A stretch of DNA of 64,000 nucleotides, taken from contig JAIXUP010000009.1 of the NCBI GenBank assembly GCA_027483505.1, forward strand, positions 62,001-126,000. The letters run 5' to 3'. This DNA is from Hyphomicrobiales bacterium. Its GTDB lineage: Bacteria > Pseudomonadota > Alphaproteobacteria > Rhizobiales > Beijerinckiaceae. The notes under the pieces are model-generated. The model was not told the DNA's origin and did no database searches. It saw only the letters and a program-made list of their open reading frames with translations. The translations under genes were made by a program, and so were the position numbers. Of this stretch, positions 1-8,008 are shown in pieces. Numbering within the stretch: position 1 is the first letter of the stretch; the number at the start of each line of letters is the position of its first letter.

Positions 1-2
1 TG

Positions 3-407
3 GCGAGCGCGGCGGCGGACGTGAACCGGTCGAGCTCGTCAGAAAACTTCGCGGAGGCCGAGCGCGCCCTGCTGGCCGGGCGCACGCCGATCGCCGCCGG
101 GATCACGCTCGACGTGCCGAAACTGTCGGAGAACGGCAACTCCGTCGATGTGCTGATCAACGTCGACAGCGCCATGACACGCGAGGATCATGTCCGGGCG
201 ATCCATATCCTCTCCGAGCAGAACCCGTTTCCGCGCGTGGCGACCTTCACCCTGTCTGCGCGGGCCGGACGGGCCGAGGTGGCCACGCGAATCCGGCTCG
301 CCACCACCCAGAATATCGTCGTCCTGGCCGAGACCAGCCGCGGCGCGATCCATCGGGCCGAGCAGGAGGTGATCGTGATCCTGGGCGCCTGCGTGGACGG
401 AGGTTGA
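3..407 (+). CDS. soxY: Thiosulfate-oxidation carrier protein SoxY (5' partial)
   Basis: SoxY is the periplasmic carrier half of the SoxYZ complex; sulfur intermediates are bound to a cysteine near its C terminus and passed between SoxAX, SoxB and SoxCD. The reading frame is open to the left edge (Ala-Ser-Ala-Ala-Ala-Asp before the first GTG at 21), which looks like the end of an export signal, so the true start lies outside the window. The body has the family pattern LDVPKLSENGNSV, then VDSAMT and ATRIRLA. The tail reads GACVDGG rather than the classical GGCGG, so the swinging-arm cysteine is kept but its flank differs. soxZ follows after three bases. The neighbours soxZ and soxA make the call secure. 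Confidence 0.93.
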   Translation, partial: ASAAADVNRSSSSENFAEAERALLAGRTPIAAGITLDVPKLSENGNSVDVLINVDSAMTREDHVRAIHILSEQNPFPRVATFTLSARAGRAEVATRIRLATTQNIVVLAETSRGAIHRAEQEVIVILGACVDGG

Positions 408-410
408 GCG

Positions 411-734
411 ATGGCTGACATCACCGCCCGCGTGACCATGCCGACGAGCGCCCGCAAGGGCGAGATCATCGAGATCAAGGTTCTCGCACGCCACACGATG
501 GACCGGGCCGTTGACGCGCCGGGCCTGAAGCCAAGTCCGCGCCGGATCATCCACAGCTTCCGGGCGTCCTATGCGGGCGAGGAGATTTTCCGGATGGCGC
601 TGTCGTCCGGCATCGCCTCCAATCCCTTCATCAGTTTCACGACCGTTGCGACCGAAACCGGCGTGATCTCGTTCGAATGGCTTGAGGATGGCGGGGCCGT
701 CTACAGCCGCGCGGCGACTCTCGTGGTGACATGA
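411..734 (+). CDS. soxZ: Thiosulfate-oxidation protein SoxZ
   Basis: SoxZ is the small immunoglobulin-like partner that dimerises with SoxY in the periplasm and helps it dock to the Sox enzymes. The 107-residue product has the usual family length and lacks a signal peptide, as expected because SoxZ travels out folded with SoxY. The start of the protein (TARVTMPTSARKGEIIEIKVLARH) and the segment around FRASYAGEEIFRM match the family pattern. It starts 3 bases after soxY and its stop overlaps the soxA start in an ATGA, so the three genes are translationally coupled. Confidence 0.95.
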   Translation: MADITARVTMPTSARKGEIIEIKVLARHTMDRAVDAPGLKPSPRRIIHSFRASYAGEEIFRMALSSGIASNPFISFTTVATETGVISFEWLEDGGAVYSRAATLVVT

Positions 735-1483
735 GGGTCGGCGCGGCGCTGCTGGCTTGCTGCTGGGTTGTCACGGCCCTTGCGGGCGATGTGCGCGCGC
801 CGCGCTCCTTCCTGTCGCCGGAACTGCAGGCTTTGCAGGACGACCCGGCGCGACATCCGGGCTGGCTCTGGGTCGAGCAGGGCGAAGCGCTGTGGCGGGC
901 CGCGCCGCCCGATTCTGGCAAGCAGGCCTGTGCGGGCTGCCATGGCGACATCGCCAGCATGTCCGGCGTCGCGGCACGCTATCCGGCTGTCGCCTCTGAC
1001 GGCGCCTTGCTCAATCTCGAACTCAGGATCGAACGCTGCAGGGCTGAACAGCAGGGAGCGTCCGCCTTCGGCTACGAGAGCGAGGCGCTGCTGTCGCTCA
1101 CAGCCGCGATCGCGGCGCGTTCACGCGGGCAGCCCGTCAACGTCCGGGTCGACGGCCCCGCGGCCGCCAGGTTGGCTGACGGCAGGCGCCTCTACAGCCT
1201 GCGTCAGGGCCAGCTCAACCTGTCCTGCCAGCAGTGCCATGAAGAGAATGTCGGCAAGCGCCTGCGCGGCGATGTCATCTCCCATGGCCTCGGCACAGGC
1301 TACCCGGCCTACCGGCTCGAATGGAACGGGGTCGGTTCACTGCACCGGCGCCTGCGGGCCTGTTCGCTCGGCGTGCGCGCGGTCCAGGCGCCGTTCGGCT
1401 CGCCTGACTATCTGGCGCTGGAGCTCTTCCTGGCCGACAAGGCGCGCGGACTGGCGGTTGAGGCTCCGGGCATCCGGCGCTGA
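731..1483 (+). CDS. soxA: Sulfur-oxidation c-type cytochrome SoxA
   Basis: SoxA is the catalytic subunit of SoxAX, which joins thiosulfate oxidatively to the SoxY cysteine. The 250-residue protein has a hydrophobic leader (about residues 4-19), two haem c motifs, CAGCH at 67-71 and CQQCH at 166-170, and a cysteine at 211 in the context RACSLGVRA, the expected place for the persulfide-type distal haem ligand. This is the dihaem form. The start ATG overlaps the soxZ stop. soxX and soxB are not in the window and probably lie upstream. The gene converges with the DUF2793 gene 18 bases downstream and closes the sox operon. Confidence 0.93.
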   Translation: MRVGAALLACCWVVTALAGDVRAPRSFLSPELQALQDDPARHPGWLWVEQGEALWRAAPPDSGKQACAGCHGDIASMSGVAARYPAVASDGALLNLELRIERCRAEQQGASAFGYESEALLSLTAAIAARSRGQPVNVRVDGPAAARLADGRRLYSLRQGQLNLSCQQCHEENVGKRLRGDVISHGLGTGYPAYRLEWNGVGSLHRRLRACSLGVRAVQAPFGSPDYLALELFLADKARGLAVEAPGIRR

Positions 1484-1501
1484 GGTCGCCCGAAGGTCTT
1501 G

Positions 1502-2587
1502 TCAAAGCCGCGTGCCGCCGAAGCCTGTTGCTGCTGCTCCGATCGTGCAGGCTGCAGGGCTTGCAAGCACCAGTTCCACTGTGTCGCCCTGGCTGAGCGG
1601 CAGGATCGCCGAGACCGCTATGCTGTCGGTTGCGCCCGCACCGATGCTGCGTGCCGCGATGTTGCCGGACGGCGCGCCATTGCGGCTGCATGCGAGTTGC
1701 ACGGTGGCGGCGGTGCCGGCCATCGTGACCTGGACCTGCGCGGTGAACAGGTAACTGCCAGCGCGCGGCGCCGTGTAGGCGCAGCTTCCCGTGCTGTAGG
1801 CGGCGGATGCGATCCTTGCGACGGTGAGCGCCGTCAGTTTGGTCCATCCCGCGCCGCCCGGCACGCTCTGGCTGGCTCCAGCCTGACAGTCGAAGACGTG
1901 GGCCTCGATGGCGCTGTCGACATAGGCCTTGGTGGCGATCCCTGCTGCGGCGGTCGGTGCTGCGGCAACAGTGGCGAGCCCCGTCGTCCGGTCGACCCGC
2001 AGGGCCGTGGCCCAGCCAGTGCCGTTGGCGCTGACCTTGATCCGGAAATCCTCGTCGCCTTGCAGTCCGAGTTCGGCGCGCCCCTGATAGGCGGTCTGGA
2101 ACAACAGGCTCGCCGTGTCCGTGGCAGCGGCGCGGTTGATCTTGAACAGATGGCCGCCGCCCTCATGGTCGAACAGCGTGGCGGCGCTGCGCAGGTTCAG
2201 GCGCTGCGACGCCTCGGCGGCCGCGTTGATGCCAAGCATCGGCAGCGCGGTGCCCTGGGCAGTCCAGGCTGCGCCCGTGAACTGCACAAAGGCCTGCCGG
2301 CTTTCGACAAAGGCCAGCCAGCCGGCGCGCGGGGTCTGGAACAGCCAGGCGCCGTCGCGCCAGCAGGCCACCATTCCCGCCTGTCCCGCCCATGCGCCGG
2401 CAGCGCCGGCCGGCACGATGTAGCGCGCGTCGGCGGCGGGGAGGGGCGGTGGGGAGCCCAGATCGATGTCAAGAACCGACAGGGCCACGACGTCGTCGAG
2501 CGCCAGCATTGCCTCGTTGAAGGTGACGTGCTTCTGGGCCTGTCCAGCGGCCATGAGCGGCAAGGTGAGTCGTGATGTGACCTGCAT
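1502..2587 (-). CDS. DUF2793 protein with C-terminal jelly-roll-like domain
   Basis: The first 110 residues show the DUF2793 pattern (opening SRLTLPLMAAGQAQKHVTFN, then a tryptophan-rich stretch around WLAFVESRQAFVQF). This domain is common in alphaproteobacterial prophage or gene-transfer-agent tail regions and also as a stand-alone gene. The middle (about 115-225) resembles phage tail or surface proteins, with TKAYVDSAIEAHVFDC near 220. The last ~130 residues (YLFTAQVQVTMAGTA and similar strands) look like a C1q/TNF-type beta jelly roll. No structural or packaging phage genes are nearby, so it may be an isolated particle or surface protein. Function unknown; a role in glycan binding would be inference only. 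Confidence 0.75.
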   Translation of the reverse strand: MQVTSRLTLPLMAAGQAQKHVTFNEAMLALDDVVALSVLDIDLGSPPPLPAADARYIVPAGAAGAWAGQAGMVACWRDGAWLFQTPRAGWLAFVESRQAFVQFTGAAWTAQGTALPMLGINAAAEASQRLNLRSAATLFDHEGGGHLFKINRAAATDTASLLFQTAYQGRAELGLQGDEDFRIKVSANGTGWATALRVDRTTGLATVAAAPTAAAGIATKAYVDSAIEAHVFDCQAGASQSVPGGAGWTKLTALTVARIASAAYSTGSCAYTAPRAGSYLFTAQVQVTMAGTAATVQLACSRNGAPSGNIAARSIGAGATDSIAVSAILPLSQGDTVELVLASPAACTIGAAATGFGGTRL

Positions 2588-2667
2588 GGCAATCTCCTGA
2601 ATGATTGCCTGTTATAGGTTTTTAGTCCTAATGTCAAGATGGGCGCAAGGTCGGCGCCGGGGCTGCC

Positions 2668-3513
2668 TCACCGCCACCATGACCTGGTCTGCACCGAGAA
2701 GCGCGGGAGGATGAGCCATGAGGCGACGCATCGGGGCAATGCTGCAAGAAAGGCTCCGCTGCGGAACCGTACGACGGCCTGTTCAAGTGTCAGATAGGCC
2801 CGGAGGCGACGGCTTGCCGCAGGCGGCAGCGCGGGTCCGGAGACGGGACGGAGATGCTTGGCCGCGATCGCGTTGGCAGCCGCGTCAACAGCGGCGATTG
2901 TCGCGTTGGCGCCGATGGTGATGTCCGCGCCGATAATGGGGGCGACCTTGATCCGCCCACCCGCTGCGGCAAGCCTCAGGAACCAGTCGAGATCCTCGAG
3001 TCTGCGCAGGGCCGGGTCGAAAGGGCCGATCCGTGCAAGCGCGCTTGCGTGCACCAGCGCGGTAGACCCCGGGCAGAACCAGCATCCGCCTGCGAAATCC
3101 TCGACCGTGGCCGCTTCCACCGGCATCCGAACGACCGTCCTCCCTGAGCCGGGCCAGACATAGCGAAAGCCGCTGACAATTACGGCGAGCGGGTCGGCGG
3201 CGTCGGCCAAGGCCATCTGTGCGGCCAGCTTGCCTGGCAGGAACACATCGTCCGAGTCCAGAAACGCGATCCACGCGGAGCGGGCCTCGGCAACGCCACG
3301 ATTGCGCGCGGCGGCCGCACCGTTGTTCTCGGTCCGGACCAGTCTGACGCGCGGGTCAGCGGCCAGGTGCTCCGGCAGGGCATAGGGCGGCGTCGACCCG
3401 TCATCCACCACGATGACCTCGAGATAGGCCCTATCCTGCGCCAGCGCTGACTCAATCGCCCGCGATGCCAGCAAGGGCCGGTTGAACACTGGAATGACGA
3501 CCGAAATGGTCAT
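2668..3513 (-). CDS. Glycosyltransferase family 2
   Basis: A 281-residue GT-A fold enzyme that should transfer a sugar from a nucleotide donor onto a surface glycan at the cytoplasmic face. The N terminus is the standard SVVIPVFNRPLLASRAIESA, followed by VIVVDDGST and the metal-binding DSDD around residue 88, then EDLDWFLRLAAAGG, the usual acceptor-side ED motif. No membrane segments are evident. It lies just downstream of cysNC on the same strand (36-base gap) and may be read with it. Donor and linkage cannot be told from sequence. Confidence 0.88.
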   Translation of the reverse strand: MTISVVIPVFNRPLLASRAIESALAQDRAYLEVIVVDDGSTPPYALPEHLAADPRVRLVRTENNGAAAARNRGVAEARSAWIAFLDSDDVFLPGKLAAQMALADAADPLAVIVSGFRYVWPGSGRTVVRMPVEAATVEDFAGGCWFCPGSTALVHASALARIGPFDPALRRLEDLDWFLRLAAAGGRIKVAPIIGADITIGANATIAAVDAAANAIAAKHLRPVSGPALPPAASRRLRAYLTLEQAVVRFRSGAFLAALPRCVASWLILPRFSVQTRSWWR

Positions 3514-3549
3514 TGCAACCCCATGGCGGGCGTGGCCGGCCGATGCCGG

Positions 3550-5430
3550 TCAGGGCGCGCAACGCTCAAGGATATAGGCGATGATACGGCTGGCCGCGAC
3601 ATTTTCGCTGTCCTGCAGCCCATCGATACGGATGTCCGGCGCGACAGGGGGCTCATAGGGGCTGTCGAGGCCGGTGAAATTTGCGATCTTGCCAGCGAGT
3701 GCCTTGGCGTACAGGCCCTTCGGATCGCGGCGGATGCACTCCTCGATCGGGACATCGATGAAGACTTCGACGAACTCGCTCTCGGAGACGAGCCCCCTCA
3801 CCATGGCGCGCTCTTCGGCAAAGGGCGAAATGAAGCTGCACAGCACGACGATCCCCGCCTCGACGAAGAGCTTTGCCGTCTCGCCGACACGGCGGATGTT
3901 CTCGACGCGGTCTGCGGCCGTGAAGCCGAGATCGCTGTTGAGGCCATGCCGGATGTTGTCGCCGTCCAGCAACATCGTGTGGATGCCTTCGGCGTGGAGG
4001 CCCCGTTCGACGAGGTCCGCGATGGTCGACTTGCCCGAGCCGGACAGGCCCGTGAACCAGATGATGCACGGCTTGTGGTGGTTTCGCGCTGCGCGGGCCT
4101 GCTTGTTGATCAAGTGGCTGTGCCGGTGGATGTTGGTGGCGCGCCGCAGGACGAAATCGATCATGCCGGCCCCAACCGTCCGGTTGGTGGCGCGGTCGAT
4201 CATGATGAAAGCGCCCATCCGCCGGTTGGCCGCGTAGGCGTCAATCGGCACCGCCTGTCCGAAGAGAATGTTGCAGAGGCCGATCTCGTTGAGGCGCAGG
4301 GTGCGCCCGGGGCGCTGATCGAGCGTATTGACATCGATCTTGTGCTTCAGCGTCGAGACCTGCACCGGCACAGTCATGGTGCCGATGCGGGCGAGGTAGC
4401 TCCGGCCCGGCAGCATGGGCTCGTCCCCCATCCACACGAGGTTGGCGGCGACATGGTTCGCCACCTCCGGCCGCGCCTGCGGATGGGAAAGCACGTCTCC
4501 GCGCGCAAGATCGATGTCGTGCGCAAGCACCAGCGTCACCGCATCGGCGGCACGGGCGGTCTGCCGATCGCCGTCGAAGGTCACAATCCTGGAGATTTCG
4601 CTCTGCTGGCCGGATGCGGCGACAATGACCGCGTCGCCGACACTGACCACGCCGGACGCCACGGTGCCAGCCGCGCCACGGAACCCGGCATCAGGGCGGT
4701 TGATCCACTGGACGGGAAAGCGCAGCGGCATGTCCGCCCGCCCGTGATCCACGTCGATGGTTTCAAGATGGCCGAGCACCGTTGGTCCGCGATGCCACGG
4801 CATGTTGCTGGAAGCATGGATGACATTGTCGCCATAGCGCGCTGAAATTGGCACCGGCATGATCGAGGCGAAGCCGAGTTGCCCGGCAAATCCAAGGAAA
4901 TCGGCGACGATGCGGTCAAATACGGCCTCGGAATGATCGACCAGATCCATCTTGTTGACCGCCAGCAGCACGGACCGGATGCCGAGGAGCGAGCAGACAT
5001 GGCTGTGTCGACGGGTCTGGGTCAGGATGCCCTTGCGCGCGTCCACCAGAATCACGGCGGCGTCCGCGTTCGACGCCCCTGTGGCCATGTTGCGGGTGTA
5101 CTGCTCGTGGCCCGGCGTGTCCGCCACGATGAAGGAGCGGGCCGGGGTCGTGAAGAAGCGGTACGCGACGTCGATGGTGATGCCCTGCTCGCGCTCGGCT
5201 TCCAATCCGTCGACCAGCAAGGCGAGATCGGCGTCGTCGCCTGTGGTGCCGTGGCGGAGGCTGTCGCGGCGGACCGCCGCCATCTGGTCGTCGAAGATCG
5301 TCCGGCTGTCATGCAGCAAGCGGCCTATGAGCGTCGACTTTCCGTCATCGACCGAACCGCAGGTCAGGAAGCGCAGCAGGCCCCGACCTGGCGCTGTCCC
5401 TCCGGTCGTGGCGTGCGATGCGCGATCCAT
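3550..5430 (-). CDS. cysNC: Bifunctional sulfate adenylyltransferase subunit 1 / adenylylsulfate kinase
   Basis: This 626-residue fusion makes PAPS. The N-terminal CysN GTPase (G1 GSVDDGKS at 25-32, DTPGH at 104-108, NKMD at 159-162, elongation-factor-like beta barrels to about 440) drives APS formation with CysD. The C-terminal APS kinase (P-loop GLSGSGKST at 461-469, SFISPF near 532) phosphorylates APS to PAPS. Its ATG shares one base with the cysD stop (TGATG), so the subunits are coupled. The CysN-CysC fusion is the NodQ arrangement of rhizobia. No PAPS reductase (cysH) or sulfite reductase is nearby, whereas a sulfotransferase is encoded 3.5 kb away. Use in glycan sulfation is therefore plausible, though cysteine synthesis is not excluded. 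Confidence 0.95.
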   Translation of the reverse strand: MDRASHATTGGTAPGRGLLRFLTCGSVDDGKSTLIGRLLHDSRTIFDDQMAAVRRDSLRHGTTGDDADLALLVDGLEAEREQGITIDVAYRFFTTPARSFIVADTPGHEQYTRNMATGASNADAAVILVDARKGILTQTRRHSHVCSLLGIRSVLLAVNKMDLVDHSEAVFDRIVADFLGFAGQLGFASIMPVPISARYGDNVIHASSNMPWHRGPTVLGHLETIDVDHGRADMPLRFPVQWINRPDAGFRGAAGTVASGVVSVGDAVIVAASGQQSEISRIVTFDGDRQTARAADAVTLVLAHDIDLARGDVLSHPQARPEVANHVAANLVWMGDEPMLPGRSYLARIGTMTVPVQVSTLKHKIDVNTLDQRPGRTLRLNEIGLCNILFGQAVPIDAYAANRRMGAFIMIDRATNRTVGAGMIDFVLRRATNIHRHSHLINKQARAARNHHKPCIIWFTGLSGSGKSTIADLVERGLHAEGIHTMLLDGDNIRHGLNSDLGFTAADRVENIRRVGETAKLFVEAGIVVLCSFISPFAEERAMVRGLVSESEFVEVFIDVPIEECIRRDPKGLYAKALAGKIANFTGLDSPYEPPVAPDIRIDGLQDSENVAASRIIAYILERCAP

Positions 5431-6464
5431 CAGAAGTAGCCCTCGCGCTTCTTGCGCTCCATCGAGGCTGCCTCGTCATGGTCGATCAGCCGGCCCTGCC
5501 GCTCCGACAGCGTCGAGCGCGACATTTCTGAGATGATGTCATCGACATCGCGCGCCTGCGATTCCATGGCCCCGGTGAGCGGGTAACAACCGAGGGTGCG
5601 GAAGCGGACATCCAGCATCCGGGGGGTCTCGCCCGGAAGCAGGGGCAGCCGACCGTCATCGAGCATGATCATGGCGCCCTGCCGCATCACGACTGGCCGG
5701 CTCGCCGCGAAGTAGAGCGGCACGACAGGGATTTCCTCGGCGCGGATGTAGGACCAGACATCCATCTCGGTCCAGTTGGAGAGCGGGAACACGCGCATCG
5801 ATTCCCCCTTGGCGACGCGGGTGTTGTAAAGGTTCCACAATTCGGGCCGCTGGTTGCGCGGATTCCAGCCGTGCTGGGCGTCGCGGAAGGAGAAGATACG
5901 CTCCTTGGCGCGGCTTTTCTCCTCGTCACGGCGACCGCCACCGAAGGCGGCGTCATAGCTGCCTGCATCGAGGGCCTGCTTCAGGCCCTCCGTGCTCATG
6001 ACCTGCGCATGCAGCGCCGAACCAGACGCGATCGGATTGATGCCGCGGTTGAGCCCGTCCTGATTGGTGTGAACTCTCAGGTCGAGGCCCAGTTCCGGCG
6101 CAAGGATGTCGCGGAACACGATCATGTCCGCGAAGTCCCAGGTGGTCGCGATGTGCAGGAAGGGAAACGGAGGCGGCGCCGGGTGGAACGCCTTGCGCGC
6201 CACATGCAGCATCACCGTCGAATCCTTGCCGATCGAATAGAGGAAGACCGGCCGGCTGCAACAGGCCACAACCTCGCGCATGATCTCGATCGCTTCGTTC
6301 TCAAGCGCGCGCAGATGGGGCGACAGGTTGGCGCCCCTGGGCGCACCGGCGTCCTGCCGGACATAGGCGCGGATTGCCTCGGCCAGCGGCGTCGCAGCGG
6401 TTTGCCGGAACGCCCTTCGGACTGCAGCCGGCGCGCGTGGCTTCTGATCGTCCGCGTCCGTCAT
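5430..6464 (-). CDS. cysD: Sulfate adenylyltransferase subunit 2
   Basis: CysD is the catalytic PP-loop subunit of ATP sulfurylase, making APS from ATP and sulfate with CysN. The PP-loop SIGKDST is at 77-83; later family blocks are [29 protein letters not shown] and the C-terminal [11 protein letters not shown]. The chosen ATG gives 344 residues; a GTG at 6533 would add 23 more. Either way the protein is longer than typical CysD (about 300) because of a charged, proline-rich N-terminal extension of roughly 40 residues before the conserved core. The stop overlaps the cysNC start. A divergent promoter region (6465-6628) separates it from the methyltransferase gene. Confidence 0.94.
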   Translation of the reverse strand: MTDADDQKPRAPAAVRRAFRQTAATPLAEAIRAYVRQDAGAPRGANLSPHLRALENEAIEIMREVVACCSRPVFLYSIGKDSTVMLHVARKAFHPAPPPFPFLHIATTWDFADMIVFRDILAPELGLDLRVHTNQDGLNRGINPIASGSALHAQVMSTEGLKQALDAGSYDAAFGGGRRDEEKSRAKERIFSFRDAQHGWNPRNQRPELWNLYNTRVAKGESMRVFPLSNWTEMDVWSYIRAEEIPVVPLYFAASRPVVMRQGAMIMLDDGRLPLLPGETPRMLDVRFRTLGCYPLTGAMESQARDVDDIISEMSRSTLSERQGRLIDHDEAASMERKKREGYF

Positions 6465-6628
6465 GACCTTCTGTCCGGGTTCGACGTCCGGTGATGGGAC
6501 GCTCGCGTTGTGGTGCGAGTCCGAGCGCCGCACCGGTGCATGGCGTGTCGGGTTGCCGCCATTGGACAGTCATGTCAAGTCTGGCGGATCACAGTTGCCC
6601 GCGTCGCCAAGACAGTCGGGCCGTTTCA

Positions 6629-8008
6629 ATGACGAGCGCGCCAGCCATGACGGCCTTGCTTCCCATCATGATCTCCAGGGGGCTTTGGTCACCCGGCGCC
6701 CTCCTGCGCCTGCAGATCGGCGGCGGCGCCCTGCAGTCCGGCCATGTCGCGGTCTTGTCCCTGCTGGACGGCGCTGCGCTGCTGGCGGCGGAACTCCCTT
6801 ACGACATAGCGGACGAAATCCGGATCGTGCAGCACCTCGACGCGCTTCCGCTGGGCGAGGGGCTTGCGCTGCTGATCCGGTGCCAGCGCTGGCTCAGGCC
6901 CGGTGGCTCCCTGCGCATCGATGCGCTTGATTCGGCTGGTATGCCAGAAGGCCGGGGCGCGACCGGTGGCCAATGGTCAAGAGATCGGTTGGACATGGTG
7001 CTGCCGCGCCTTGGCTTCACGCCCGTTACGGTCGGCGAAGGCACGGCGTCCGATGGAGCGCCGCATCCATCCGGGATTGCTGCGATGGCGCGCAAGGCGC
7101 CTGGCGTTGCAGCCGAAGCGGTCATCGAGACTGCGGCGGCCTTTCTGGCGGGCCAGTGCGAGGCGAATGGGCCGGCCCTTGCGCCCGAACAGTGGCGCGC
7201 CGTCCTTGTCGGGCTGCTGACGGGCGGTCGCCAGCAGCCCACCAGGTCACAGCACACTGAGGCGCCAGTTGACGCCCTGATCAAGGGAATGATGTCCCGC
7301 CTCGGGGATGAGCCGCCGATCTTCGAGATCCAGGCTTTCAACCAGTTGAACCGCGACAGGTGGGTGCGCACACGCCTTGCCGAGATACCCGCCGGCGCAA
7401 GGGTGCTCGATGTCGGGGCCGGCTCATGCCCATACCAGGCTGATCTGGCCCATGCGCGTTATGAATCGCATGATTTCAAGGCCTATGAGGGATACAAGGA
7501 TCCGGGCCGCGGCGAAGGGCTCTACGGGCGGATCGACCATGTCAGCGACATTCTCTCCCTTCCGGTGGCCGAAGGCTCGTTCGATGCCGTCCTGTGCACC
7601 GAAGTGCTGGAGCATGTTCCCGAGCCGATCGGCGCCGTCGGCGAGATGGCGCGCGTGCTGCGGCGCGGTGGGCTGATGATCCTGACGGCGCCGCTGTCAT
7701 CGGCCCTGCATCAAGAACCCTATCACTTCTATGGCGGCTACACGCCGCACTGGTACCGGATGGTCGCGGCGCGATTCGGGCTGGATGTCGTCCGTATGGA
7801 AACCAATGCCGGCTTTTTCCGGCACCTCTCGCAGGAATGCGCAAGGGTCGCCTGGACCCTGCCCAAGCATGAGGGGTTGCATCGGGACCCTGCCGCAGTC
7901 GGCATGCTGTTCGGCGAGCTTCTGCCGCGCTATCTGTCAGCCCTCGACGACGCCTGCATGATGCCGGAGTTCACGGTGGGCTATCATGTGGTCCTGTCAA
8001 AGCGGTGA
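6629..8008 (+). CDS. Class I SAM-dependent methyltransferase with degenerate N-terminal half
   Basis: The C-terminal half (about residues 230-459) is a class I methyltransferase with SAM motif VLDVGAGSCPY from 259, acidic motif II region and EVLEHVPEPIGAVGEMARVL, the usual post-motif III block. The N-terminal ~150 residues contain LPLGEGLALLIRCQRWLRPGGSLRI-like sequence, which resembles only the second half of a methyltransferase domain and lacks a glycine-rich SAM loop. It may be a remnant of a duplicated domain. The ATG at 6629 is preferred over an upstream one at 6491 because the latter would run into the cysD 5' end. The gene converges with, and overlaps by 12 bases, the FkbM-like gene. 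The likely substrate is a sugar in the surface glycan. Confidence 0.8.
   Translation: MTSAPAMTALLPIMISRGLWSPGALLRLQIGGGALQSGHVAVLSLLDGAALLAAELPYDIADEIRIVQHLDALPLGEGLALLIRCQRWLRPGGSLRIDALDSAGMPEGRGATGGQWSRDRLDMVLPRLGFTPVTVGEGTASDGAPHPSGIAAMARKAPGVAAEAVIETAAAFLAGQCEANGPALAPEQWRAVLVGLLTGGRQQPTRSQHTEAPVDALIKGMMSRLGDEPPIFEIQAFNQLNRDRWVRTRLAEIPAGARVLDVGAGSCPYQADLAHARYESHDFKAYEGYKDPGRGEGLYGRIDHVSDILSLPVAEGSFDAVLCTEVLEHVPEPIGAVGEMARVLRRGGLMILTAPLSSALHQEPYHFYGGYTPHWYRMVAARFGLDVVRMETNAGFFRHLSQECARVAWTLPKHEGLHRDPAAVGMLFGELLPRYLSALDDACMMPEFTVGYHVVLSKR

Noticed and set aside
1502..2587. DUF2793 gene considered as a sign of a prophage
   Set aside because: No integrase, terminase, capsid, tail or lysis genes occur anywhere near it.
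3523..4845. A 440-codon plus-strand frame opposite cysNC
   Set aside because: Antisense shadow of a highly conserved GTPase/kinase gene.
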